Source: DATGKR01 sp035294565 (lineage in GTDB: Bacteria > Actinomycetota > Acidimicrobiia > Acidimicrobiales > Palsa-688). Taken from it: DNA of 21,798 nucleotides. A model generated the notes under the pieces. The model was given only the letters and a program-made list of their open reading frames with translations, searched no databases and was not told the DNA's origin. The stretch is taken from positions 1-21,798 of the forward strand of contig DATGKR010000134.1 in NCBI GenBank assembly GCA_035294565.1, written 5' to 3'. Shown here one piece after another: positions 5,530 to 12,818 of the stretch. A program made the translations under genes and the position numbers. The stretch's first letter is position 1. Every line of letters starts with the position of its first letter.

Positions 5530-7794
5530 ATGCTTTGCTCGTTGAGCGCCCGAAAGTCGTTCGGCGTCGCCGCCGTCTGCGCCCTGCTCGCGTCTGGCGC
5601 GATGGCCGAGCCGTCGCTGGCGACCACCTCTGGGCCGGGGCCACTGTGGGGTGCTTCGTGCTACAAGGTTCGCGACGCCAACTCTCCCTATTTTTCATCC
5701 CATTACGTTTACGGCGCCACTAACGTCGACGCGCAAGCCGGCAACGCTTCTCTGACCGCCAACGAATCGGCGTCCGGTACGGTCACTGTCTTTCGCGCCG
5801 ACAGCGCCGACGACGACAACCAGGTGAACTATTTCGCCACTGGGTATCAGCCGACCACCGGCCAGGCGATAGGTGCCCGACCCAACGCCGGGAGCTTCCT
5901 CGGCATTCGTTACCGGACTGGACGTGGCGCTTCCTCAGCGGTCCACTTCGCTTGGCTGCGCACGTGGCCCCATGAGCAGCGGTATCTCTCTGACATGTCG
6001 CCTGTCCCCGTAACCACCTACATCGCACCGGGCAACCTCGGTCTCATCGTCACCGACACCGACCTGGCCACCGCGGGGAGCCTCCACGCACTCGACCGCG
6101 CCGTGCGTGCCGGCGGTCCGGATGTATTTGTGCGCCACCTGGTGGTGAGCCGAGCCGCCGGATCTCCGGTCGTATCGGCTTCCCTGGTGGCCTACGGCAA
6201 CTTCAGCCCCATTGCCTCCGAAGTGCCCTACATACCCTTCGAGGACTCGGGATGCGCGACTCAGGCGAACCTCTCGAAGGTGGGGAGCTACTCGATCTCC
6301 GAGCAACTGGCCACGGTCTCGTGGTCGGGGGTCGATCTCCTGACCGGCCAGCCGGCGACCGCCTCCGTGGCCATGGGATTCGACGGTCAGACATCGCGCT
6401 ACCAGATCGGCGCCGACAGCCAGGACCCGCTCGCCCCTCCGGGGCCGCCCGACGGTTACGAGCAGCTGGAGGCCGCACCGTACAGGCTGGGCGATTCGAC
6501 GGCCGACGCTGGCCAGCCAACGATCGCTCTCGAACGCCCGCTGGTGTTCGGGCCCACCGGGATCGCCAGCGCGCGGCTCTATGTAGCTGCCGAGCCTCGG
6601 GCGCACATGGCTGTCGCCCAGATCGTCGCTGCTCGTCAGGACAGCTTCGACGAGCAGCTTGCGCAGGTGGAAGCCGCGTGGCAGGCGCTCTTCCGCCACG
6701 TCCCGCTACCGGCAACCCAGGATTCCCGGGTGGTCGAGGTGGCGGAGCGCTCAGTGATCACGATGTTGCTCGCCATCGACCCGAGGACCGGTGCAATCGT
6801 GGCGTCCTCGGACACCCAGGGCCCCTACGGAGAGGACTGGATCCGAGACGGGTCGTTCATCAATGCCGCACTCGACGAGAACGGCTTCGTGGCACTCGCC
6901 ACGCGCCATGACCTCTTCTACGCTCGCACCCAGTCCGCCCCCGATCATCCTCTGCCAGGGGTTCCTTTCGGGAACTGGCCAATGAACATGTACATGACAG
7001 GACAGCCCGGCGGGCCGATCCCGTGGGAGATCGACGAGACCGGCTACGGCGCCTGGACTCTCTGGCGCCAGGCCCGGTTCGTGCCCGCTCAGGGACGTAT
7101 CCAGTACCTCCACGAGGTCTTTCCCGCGATTGCCCGCGCGGCGGACTTTCTCCTGGCCTGCCAGGATCCCGACAACGGCTTCCAGTGCGCGGCGAGCGAG
7201 GACGACAACTTCACCCCTAGCCAGACCCTGCACGGTGCCCTGCCGGACCTGCTCGCTTTGCGCTCGGCGGTGGCCGCTGCCACCGTTCTGGGCGATCATT
7301 CGACGATCGTCGACGAGTGGCAGGCTCGCGCCCAACGGCTCCAGCAGGCGATCGACTCGCTTTACGATCCCGAGGCGCACGCCTACCGGGAAGGCCCATC
7401 GTCAACCGAAGCGACCCCGGTCAACTTCGAGGACGGGGGCCTGATGCTGTGGCCCACCCAGTTGCATCCCTATGCCAACCCCACGATGGAGGGTGAAGCC
7501 GCGGCGACGCAGACAGCCATGGACGCATCCTTCGACGCGGCGGGCGGCGACTACGAGGGCGTCGCCCTGCTGGGGCTGTGCCATGCCGACAGGGGGACGG
7601 CTCCGGCCCAGCTCGGGTCGTTGCGCCAGACGCTCGACTATATGGCAAATACCTTGACCACTTCTACGGGTCTCTTCGGCGAGGGTTGGCTGCGGTGGGG
7701 GGATGGCCGGATCACCCCCCTCAATGATCAGCCCCACGTATGGGAGCATGCCCTCTTCGATATGTCTGCCCTCTGCCTGGACGGCTCGTCTTGA
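5530..7794 (+). CDS. Secreted GH15/glucoamylase-like six-hairpin glycosidase
   Basis: The 754-residue protein begins with a signal peptide (basic start, hydrophobic core VAAVCALLASG, possible cleavage after AMA at about 26). An N-terminal beta-rich half (about 35-370) is followed by an (alpha/alpha)6 half. There YGEDWIRDGSF (433-443) matches the WxRDxxF motif of GH15 enzymes, and WEIDETGYG (499-507) lies where the catalytic acid region is expected. FGEGWLRWGDG (E718) followed by HVWEHALFDMSAL fits the general-base region. It probably releases glucose from an alpha-glucan or a related glycoside outside the cell; the exact linkage is unknown. GGAGA about 9 nt upstream supports ATG 5530. It stands alone behind a strong promoter flanked by palindromes, so sugar-dependent control is likely. 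Confidence 0.8.
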   Translation: MLCSLSARKSFGVAAVCALLASGAMAEPSLATTSGPGPLWGASCYKVRDANSPYFSSHYVYGATNVDAQAGNASLTANESASGTVTVFRADSADDDNQVNYFATGYQPTTGQAIGARPNAGSFLGIRYRTGRGASSAVHFAWLRTWPHEQRYLSDMSPVPVTTYIAPGNLGLIVTDTDLATAGSLHALDRAVRAGGPDVFVRHLVVSRAAGSPVVSASLVAYGNFSPIASEVPYIPFEDSGCATQANLSKVGSYSISEQLATVSWSGVDLLTGQPATASVAMGFDGQTSRYQIGADSQDPLAPPGPPDGYEQLEAAPYRLGDSTADAGQPTIALERPLVFGPTGIASARLYVAAEPRAHMAVAQIVAARQDSFDEQLAQVEAAWQALFRHVPLPATQDSRVVEVAERSVITMLLAIDPRTGAIVASSDTQGPYGEDWIRDGSFINAALDENGFVALATRHDLFYARTQSAPDHPLPGVPFGNWPMNMYMTGQPGGPIPWEIDETGYGAWTLWRQARFVPAQGRIQYLHEVFPAIARAADFLLACQDPDNGFQCAASEDDNFTPSQTLHGALPDLLALRSAVAAATVLGDHSTIVDEWQARAQRLQQAIDSLYDPEAHAYREGPSSTEATPVNFEDGGLMLWPTQLHPYANPTMEGEAAATQTAMDASFDAAGGDYEGVALLGLCHADRGTAPAQLGSLRQTLDYMANTLTTSTGLFGEGWLRWGDGRITPLNDQPHVWEHALFDMSALCLDGSS

Positions 7795-7821
7795 ACCGGT
7801 CAGCCGCCGGCACGCAGGCCA

Positions 7822-7845
7822 CGACCGTCTGCGACCGGACGGTTG
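7822..7845. terminator. Possible bidirectional hairpin between convergent genes
   Basis: CGACCGTC (7822-7829) can pair with GACGGTTG (7838-7845) around an 8-nt loop, with one G-U pair. It lies in the 78-bp gap between the convergent GH15-like and citrate synthase-like genes, where a shared terminator would be expected. No T-run follows on either strand, so the call is weak. Confidence 0.35.
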
Positions 7846-7872
7846 GGCTCGTCGCCAGGGCGGTGGGAGACT

Positions 7873-9069
7873 TCAGCGAGCAGCGACGGCGCGCGCCCGG
7901 AAACGCAGCGGCTGCTCGCCGTACTCCTCGATGGCGTGGGCGATCCACCCCGCGGTCCGAGCAATGGTGAAGATCGCCTCTCCGGCGTCTTCAGGCATGC
8001 GAGCGGCGAGCGTCAGCACCGCCAGGGCCATGTCCACATTCGGCTCCAGATCGGTGCGCATGTGGACGGCGGAGATGACGCGCTCGGCAAGGGCGAGCAC
8101 CGGATCGTCTGGACTCGCCGCTCGGATGTGTTCGAGGAGGACCCGGGCGCGGGGATCGCCCAGGGGGTAGAGCGGGTGACCGAAGCCAGGTACCCGCTGG
8201 TGGATCTCCATGGCCTGGGCGATGGCCGCCTCGGGGCCGGTTTCGAATGCGGTTTGGAGCAGCTGGTAGGCGTAGCGGGAGGCCCCGCCGTGCAACGGTC
8301 CAGAGAGCGGCCCGAGCCCGGCGAGGACCACCGCGTATGGGTCCGCCCTGGCCGAGGCTGCGACCCTGGCGGCCAGGGTCGAGACAGCCAGCTCGTGGTC
8401 TGCGAGCAGCACCAGCGCCGCGTTCAGGCTGGCCACCAGCCCCTGGGTGGGGCTAATTCCTGCTAGGCGCCCCCAGAGCCGTCCGGCGATGGTTCCTCGC
8501 CTCGGGGGATGCCCGTCGTCGAGGTGGAGGCGTGCCGTACGCGAGTCCACGCTCGATCCGAGGGCCTCGGTCATGGTGGCGATCAGCGAGCCCGCCCGTT
8601 CTGCTACCGATCGAGCGGTCAGGTCTGACCGAAACGGGTCTGCGGCGGAGGCCAGGACGACGGCCATGCGGAGGCGGTCGCGATTGGCCGATGGCTCAGG
8701 GAGCACGACGGGCGCCGCTTTCCAGTTTGCGGAAGGTTCGTCGTGCTCGCCTGTCCACAGCAGGCGCGCCACCTCCTCGAAGGTGGCCTTGTCGGCGAGG
8801 CGGATGGCGCTCTCTCCACGGTAGAGCACATCGTCGTCGACGATTGCCGTCAGCGATGTCTGGATCGTGAAGTCGAGCGCCGGTGGTCGGGTGGCGCGCC
8901 GAGGCCGTCCGCGCCGGGCCAGCCGCTCCACCTCCTCGGGGTCGAACCTGCTGGTCCTGGAGCCCGGCTCCCTCCAGCTGTGGAGCGTCCCCCGGCTCAC
9001 GTACGCGTAGACGGTGTCCACTTTCACGCCGAGCCGGGCAGCCGTCTCGCCGGCAGACAATGCATGCAT
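7873..9069 (-). CDS. Citrate synthase-like protein with N-terminal helix-turn-helix
   Basis: The 398-residue protein starts with a MerR-like DNA-binding segment, LSAGETAARLGVKVDTVYAY, continuing to RFDPEEVERL (about residues 4-48). The citrate synthase fold begins near residue 65. The catalytic set is present: GPLHGG (H260), GFGHPLY (H298) and the Asp of PNVDMAL (D346). H225 sits in the oxaloacetate region. It should therefore condense acetyl- or propionyl-CoA with oxaloacetate, and may also bind DNA. HTH-fused citrate synthases are known in actinobacteria, usually paired with a second citrate synthase, as here. ATG 9069 is preferred over TTG 9087 because TATCGT lies 7 nt before it, fitting a leaderless message. 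Enzyme activity versus a purely regulatory role cannot be decided. Confidence 0.85.
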   Translation of the reverse strand: MHALSAGETAARLGVKVDTVYAYVSRGTLHSWREPGSRTSRFDPEEVERLARRGRPRRATRPPALDFTIQTSLTAIVDDDVLYRGESAIRLADKATFEEVARLLWTGEHDEPSANWKAAPVVLPEPSANRDRLRMAVVLASAADPFRSDLTARSVAERAGSLIATMTEALGSSVDSRTARLHLDDGHPPRRGTIAGRLWGRLAGISPTQGLVASLNAALVLLADHELAVSTLAARVAASARADPYAVVLAGLGPLSGPLHGGASRYAYQLLQTAFETGPEAAIAQAMEIHQRVPGFGHPLYPLGDPRARVLLEHIRAASPDDPVLALAERVISAVHMRTDLEPNVDMALAVLTLAARMPEDAGEAIFTIARTAGWIAHAIEEYGEQPLRFRARAVAAR

Positions 9070-9076
9070 AGACTTG

Positions 9077-9094
9077 ACGATAATCAACCTTGAT
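9077..9094. promoter_or_regulatory. Overlapping divergent -10 boxes and palindrome between the citrate synthase genes
   Basis: On the minus strand TATCGT (9082-9077) lies 7 nt before the ATG at 9069. On the plus strand GATAAT (9079-9084) lies 10 nt before the ATG at 9095. The two -10 boxes nearly coincide, so only one polymerase could bind at a time. ATCAACCTTGAT (9083-9094) is an inverted repeat with 5-bp arms next to both. It is a good candidate operator for the DNA-binding citrate synthase encoded alongside. -35 boxes are poor on both strands. Confidence 0.45.
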
Positions 9095-9285
9095 ATGGTT
9101 GGCAGAACGCTTCAGGCTGGTGACATGCGGACGGTTGAGAGTGTCGTGACGTTGCCTGCGATCACCGCGGTGCTCGAAAGAGTTGCTCGGGCAGCTCTCC
9201 TACCGATGCGCCGACACTGCGTCGGATCGTCGGTGATCGTGCAGGAGAGGAACTCGTCGGAGTCGTGTGGCTTCGGGACGTGGTC
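9095..9285 (+). pseudogene. CBS-domain-like sequence, frame-disrupted, joined to citrate synthase
   Basis: From ATG 9095 the frame reads AGDMRTVESVVTLPA, then ITAVLERVARA, then HCVGSSVIVQE, the order of a CBS motif (entry strand, helix, central strand). After 9247 the expected last part, ELVGVVWLRDVV, appears in the frame of the downstream citrate synthase (9250-9285). One nucleotide missing near 9248, or a -1 ribosomal shift there, would join the two into one protein. In its own frame it stops at 9292, giving 65 residues and overlapping the start of the next gene. The helix segment is about five residues longer than usual. It may be a decayed domain, a coupled leader peptide, a real frameshift or a sequencing error. 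CBS domains bind adenosyl ligands and often regulate enzymes. Confidence 0.5.
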
Positions 9286-10491
9286 CATTTGAGCCCGGTC
9301 GGCTCCCCGGAAGTGCAGCGTGGGCTCAAAGGCGTCCTCGTGGCCGATACCGAGATCGGAGACGTGAGGGGAGCGGAGGGTTTCTACCACTACCGCCAGT
9401 ACTCTGCGGTGGAGCTGGCGACCAGCCGGCCGCTGGAGGACGTTTGGCGGCTGCTCGTGGATGGGAGCCTGCCGGCGGCGACGGGAGAACGGTCCGAATT
9501 CGTGGAGGAGGTGCGCCCGCTGCGTGCCATCCCGCCGGGAGTCGCCGCCGTGCTCCCGGCCATTGCCAGGGTGAGCGGCCCGCTCGACGGGCTGCGGACC
9601 GCCCTGTCGTTCGCCGCCGCCGAACGCGGCTGTCGTCCCCTCTACGACATAGACCAAAAGGGGCGGCGCGCCGACGCGCTCTTTGCCGCGGCCGTCACCC
9701 CGACGCTCCTCACCGCCATCCACCGGCTTCGCGCCGGCGAGAGACCCGTCCCGCCGAGGGACGACCTGGGTTACGCGGCGAACTACCTGTGGATGCTGAC
9801 CGGGGCCGAGCCACCCCCCGAGCACGCCGAGGCGTTGGAGCGCTACCTCATCTCCACCATCGACCACGGCTTCAACTCCTCGACGTTCACCGCCCGGGTC
9901 ATTGCGTCCACCGGCGCCGACCTCGGGGCGTGCGTCACCGGGGCGATCGGCGCGCTGAGCGGCCCGCTGCACGGCGGGGCGCCGAGCCGCGCACTGGAGC
10001 TGCTCGACGAGATAGGTACTCCGGATCGGGCTCGAAAGGTCATCACCGAGAAAGTCCGTTCTGGACGGCGGATCATGGGGTTCGGGCACGCCGTCTACCG
10101 AACCGAGGACCCCCGCTCGCGCATGCTGCGCCACGTCGCTCAGCAGCTCGGTGGCCGCCTGGTGGAGCTGGCCGTCGAGGTCGAGCGCACCGTCGTCGAG
10201 GTGCTTGCCGAGCTCAAACCCGGTCGGGAGCTCTACACCAACGTCGAGTTCTACGCCGGCGTCGTCATGTCCGCTTGCGGAGTCCCACCCGAGATGTTCA
10301 CCCCGACTTTCGCCTCGAGCCGGGTGATCGGCTGGAGCGCGAACATCCTCGAGCAGGCCGCGGACCCCAAAATCATCCGGCCGAGCGCCCGCTACGTCGG
10401 GCCTCCACCCCCTCAGCCCGTGCCTCCGATCGTTGAGAACGGCCACGCATCCCTTCCCCCCATGCACGGTCGGGCGTCTCGAGCGTGCTGA
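9265..10491 (+). CDS. Citrate synthase homologue, CitA-type
   Basis: The protein (up to 408 residues) has the full citrate synthase fold starting at GLKGVLVADTEIGDVRG. FYHYRQYSAVELA forms the early conserved part. Catalytic positions are GPLHGG (H236) and GFGHAVY (H275). The usual Asp is Glu in TNVEFYAGVV (E328), which I recall from mycobacterial CitA as well. It should make citrate or methylcitrate from oxaloacetate and an acyl-CoA in the cytosol. The start is uncertain: GTG 9265 has AGGAGAGG 14 nt upstream, and GTG 9280 or TTG 9289 would fit the family's N-terminus better. The upstream frame continues without stop to 9139 and contains the end of a CBS-like motif. It is divergent from the HTH-citrate synthase, probably under shared control. 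The C-terminus is a proline-rich tail. Confidence 0.87.
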   Translation: MWLRDVVHLSPVGSPEVQRGLKGVLVADTEIGDVRGAEGFYHYRQYSAVELATSRPLEDVWRLLVDGSLPAATGERSEFVEEVRPLRAIPPGVAAVLPAIARVSGPLDGLRTALSFAAAERGCRPLYDIDQKGRRADALFAAAVTPTLLTAIHRLRAGERPVPPRDDLGYAANYLWMLTGAEPPPEHAEALERYLISTIDHGFNSSTFTARVIASTGADLGACVTGAIGALSGPLHGGAPSRALELLDEIGTPDRARKVITEKVRSGRRIMGFGHAVYRTEDPRSRMLRHVAQQLGGRLVELAVEVERTVVEVLAELKPGRELYTNVEFYAGVVMSACGVPPEMFTPTFASSRVIGWSANILEQAADPKIIRPSARYVGPPPPQPVPPIVENGHASLPPMHGRASRAC

Positions 10492-10526
10492 TCACGGCCA
10501 TCCGGAAGGGACACGCTCAGGCCCGC

Positions 10527-10532
10527 TAGCGT
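10527..10532 (+). promoter_or_regulatory. -10 box for a leaderless DinB-like gene
   Basis: TAGCGT ends 6 nt before the ATG at 10539, so transcription would begin at or very near the A of the start codon. There is no Shine-Dalgarno sequence. The same hexamer serves as the -10 box of the GH15-like gene. No clear -35 box is visible. Confidence 0.5.
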
Positions 10533-10538
10533 CGGGGC

Positions 10539-11057
10539 ATGGTCCAAGACCTCGTCGACCCTCGGCGCGAAGAGCCGTCTTTCCTGCTCGGTGAGCGGGA
10601 GATGCTGGAGGCGTGGCTCGAGTTCCACCGGGCGACCCTGTTGCTCAAGTGCGGAGGTCTGGACGACTCGGGGCGCAAGGCCAGGCCGGTTCCGACGTCC
10701 AAGCTGTCGCTTCACGGGCTGGTGCGCCACATGGCCGAGGTGGAGCGAAACTGGTTCCAGCGCGTCCTGGGAAATGCCCCCGACACCCCACCGATCTGGT
10801 ACGACCCGGAGGTCGCGGACAGCGAGCTCGTTCCGCTCGACGACGCCGATTGGGAGGCGGACCTCACCGCCTGGCAGGCCCAGTGCGAGGAGAGCAGACG
10901 GGCCGCCGCGAGCCGATCCCTCGACGACACGGGCACACGCCGGGGGCAGGCATGTTCGCTGCGGTGGATCTACGTGCACATGATCGAGGAGTACGCCCGC
11001 CACAACGGCCACGCAGACCTCATCCGGGAGCTCGTCGACGGCCAGGTGGGCTGGTAG
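10539..11057 (+). CDS. DinB/DUF664-family protein
   Basis: The 172-residue protein matches the four-helix DinB-like DUF664 family, which is abundant in actinobacteria. EAWLEFHRATLLLKCGGL forms the first helix, followed by LHGLVRHMAEVERNWFQRVL. IYVHMIEEYARHNGHADLIR closes the domain. Histidines at HGLVRH and HMIEEYARHNGH are placed to bind a metal ion, as in mycothiol-dependent relatives (the family includes maleylpyruvate isomerase and S-transferases). It probably acts in the cytosol on a small thiol or electrophile; substrate unknown. The gene begins without a ribosome site and is probably leaderless. It lies 66 bp upstream of the acyl-CoA synthetase on the same strand, but each appears to have its own promoter. 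Confidence 0.85.
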   Translation: MVQDLVDPRREEPSFLLGEREMLEAWLEFHRATLLLKCGGLDDSGRKARPVPTSKLSLHGLVRHMAEVERNWFQRVLGNAPDTPPIWYDPEVADSELVPLDDADWEADLTAWQAQCEESRRAAASRSLDDTGTRRGQACSLRWIYVHMIEEYARHNGHADLIRELVDGQVGW

Positions 11058-11110
11058 GGAGCCAAGCGACGGCGTCGCCCGGTGATGGGTAGGCCCGCCC
11101 GCTGGAGAGG

Positions 11111-11116
11111 TAGCTT
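11111..11116 (+). promoter_or_regulatory. -10 box for the acyl-CoA synthetase gene
   Basis: TAGCTT ends 7 nt before the ATG at 11124, again a leaderless arrangement. GGAGAGG (11104-11110) lies directly before it and is too far (13 nt) to be a normal ribosome site. No -35 box is evident. Confidence 0.4.
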
Positions 11117-11123
11117 TTAGGCC

Positions 11124-12746
11124 ATGGCGCGCCTGTCCTATGAGAGCGGGACGTCGACGGTCCCGCTCCTTGGTGAGACGATCGGGGAGAACCTCGCCAG
11201 GACGGCCGAGCGCCTACCGCGTCACGAGGCGCTGGTGGACGTCCCGTCCGGACGGCGCTGGACCTACGCCGAGCTCGAGGCTTGGGCTAAGCAAGTGGCG
11301 TCGGGACTGCGCCGACTCGGAGTGAAAAAGGGCGACCGGGTGGGCATCTGGTCCCCGAACTGCCCCGAGTGGGTTGCGGTTCAGTACGGGAGCGCCCTGA
11401 TGGGGGCGGTGCTGGTCAACATCAACCCGGCCTACCGGGTCAGTGAGCTCGAGTACGTGCTCCGCCAGGCGGGGATCACGGTCCTGGTGAGCGCCACCTC
11501 CTACAAGACCAGCGATTACCGGGCGATGGTGGAGCAGGTGCGCCCCGAGGTGGAGACCCTGCGGGAGGTCGTCTACATAGGCGACGACAGTTGGGAAGCC
11601 CTCGAGGCAGAGGGGGAGGAGCAGTTCGAACCGCTCGACTTCGACGAGCCGATCAACATCCAGTACACGTCTGGCACGACCGGCTTCCCCAAGGGTGCCA
11701 CCCTCTCGCACCACAACATCTTGAACAACGGTTTCTTCGTTGCCGAGCTCCTCGGCTACAGCGAAGCCGACCGGGTGTGCCTGCCGGTTCCCTTCTACCA
11801 CTGCTTCGGCATGGTGCTGGGCAACCTGGCGGCCACCAGCCACGGCTCCACGATCGTCATACCCGCCCCGGTGTTCGACCCTGCCGCCAGCCTCCGCGCC
11901 GTCGAACAGGAGCGCTGCACGTCGCTCTACGGCGTCCCCACGATGTTCATCGCCGAACTGGGACTCCCGGACTTCGCCTCCTACGACCTGGGTTCGCTGC
12001 GCACCGGCCTGATGGCGGGCTCGCCGTGCCCGGTCGAGGTCATGAAGCGCGTCCAATCGGAGATGCACATGTCGGAGGTCGGCATCGCCTACGGCATGAC
12101 CGAAACCTCGCCGGTTTCCACCCAGACGCGCCTCGACGACGACCTCGACCGCAGGACCGCGACCGTCGGCCGGGTGGTGCCCCACGTGGAGATCAAGGTC
12201 GTCGACCCCGAGACCGGCGCCGTGGTGCCCCGCGGCGTCCCGGGGGAGTTCTGCACGAGGGGCTACTCGGTCATGCTCGGGTACTGGGACCAGCCGGACA
12301 AGACCGCCGAGGTGGTCGACGCTGCCCGCTGGCTGCACACCGGGGATCTCGCCGTCATGCGCGAGGACGGCTACGTCAACATCGTGGGCCGTCTCAAGGA
12401 CATGATCATCCGCGGCGGCGACAACGTCTACCCCCGCGAGATAGAGGAGTTCCTCTACACCCACCCCGACATCGAGGACGTTGCGGTGATCGGGGTTCCC
12501 GACAGGCGCTACGGGGAGGAGATCATGGCCTGGGTGAAGCTGCGCCCCGGCGCACCGCCGCTCGATGCGGACAGCCTCCGGGCCTTCTGCGAGGGTCGGA
12601 TCGCGCACAACAAGATTCCCCGCTACGTCAAGGTTGTGGACTCTTTTCCGATGACCGTGACCGGCAAGGTGCGCAAGGTGGAGATGCGCGAGGTGAGCAT
12701 CGCGGAGCTCGGGCTGACCGAGGAGGCCGGCATCCGCACGGCGTGA
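11124..12746 (+). CDS. Fatty acyl-CoA synthetase (FadD-type AMP-binding enzyme)
   Basis: The 540-residue enzyme belongs to the ANL superfamily. It shows the P-loop YTSGTTGFPK (181-190), SHHNILNN, YGMTE (323-327), HTGD (405-408), GRLKDMIIRGGDNVYPREIE (hinge and A8 region) and TGK with catalytic lysine K515 near the C-terminus. All are intact, and the length is normal. It activates a carboxylic acid with ATP to an acyl-AMP, then forms the CoA thioester. The set PVPFYHCFGMVLG and the overall pattern fit medium- or long-chain fatty acids, although short-chain or aromatic acids cannot be excluded. It would feed beta-oxidation or lipid synthesis, and its acyl-CoA product is also the kind of substrate used by the nearby citrate synthases. 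It ends in a repeat-based hairpin region shared with the convergent transporter. Confidence 0.92.
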   Translation: MARLSYESGTSTVPLLGETIGENLARTAERLPRHEALVDVPSGRRWTYAELEAWAKQVASGLRRLGVKKGDRVGIWSPNCPEWVAVQYGSALMGAVLVNINPAYRVSELEYVLRQAGITVLVSATSYKTSDYRAMVEQVRPEVETLREVVYIGDDSWEALEAEGEEQFEPLDFDEPINIQYTSGTTGFPKGATLSHHNILNNGFFVAELLGYSEADRVCLPVPFYHCFGMVLGNLAATSHGSTIVIPAPVFDPAASLRAVEQERCTSLYGVPTMFIAELGLPDFASYDLGSLRTGLMAGSPCPVEVMKRVQSEMHMSEVGIAYGMTETSPVSTQTRLDDDLDRRTATVGRVVPHVEIKVVDPETGAVVPRGVPGEFCTRGYSVMLGYWDQPDKTAEVVDAARWLHTGDLAVMREDGYVNIVGRLKDMIIRGGDNVYPREIEEFLYTHPDIEDVAVIGVPDRRYGEEIMAWVKLRPGAPPLDADSLRAFCEGRIAHNKIPRYVKVVDSFPMTVTGKVRKVEMREVSIAELGLTEEAGIRTA

Positions 12747-12790
12747 CCGTGCGGCCGGGCGGTTGACCGCCTCGGGAAGACGCCGCACGG
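12734..12790. terminator. Bidirectional terminator with alternative hairpins
   Basis: The 8-bp word CCGCACGG occurs at 12734-12741 and 12783-12790, with its complement CCGTGCGG at 12747-12754 between them. The middle copy can pair with the left copy (5-nt loop containing the fadD stop codon) or with the right copy, a 9-bp stem CCGTGCGGC / GCCGCACGG (12747-12755 / 12782-12790). The second option encloses a further hairpin, GGCGGT-TG-ACCGCC (12758-12771). It lies between the convergent acyl-CoA synthetase and MFS genes. There is no T-run, as is common for high-GC actinobacterial terminators. Confidence 0.7.
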
Positions 12791-12818
12791 AGCCCCGGAG
12801 CGGACCAGTAGGGACGCC

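Noticed and set aside
11214..12788. Long minus-strand open frame opposite the acyl-CoA synthetase
   Set aside because: His/Val/Asp-rich translation typical of the antisense of a GC-rich gene. The plus strand has all ANL motifs.
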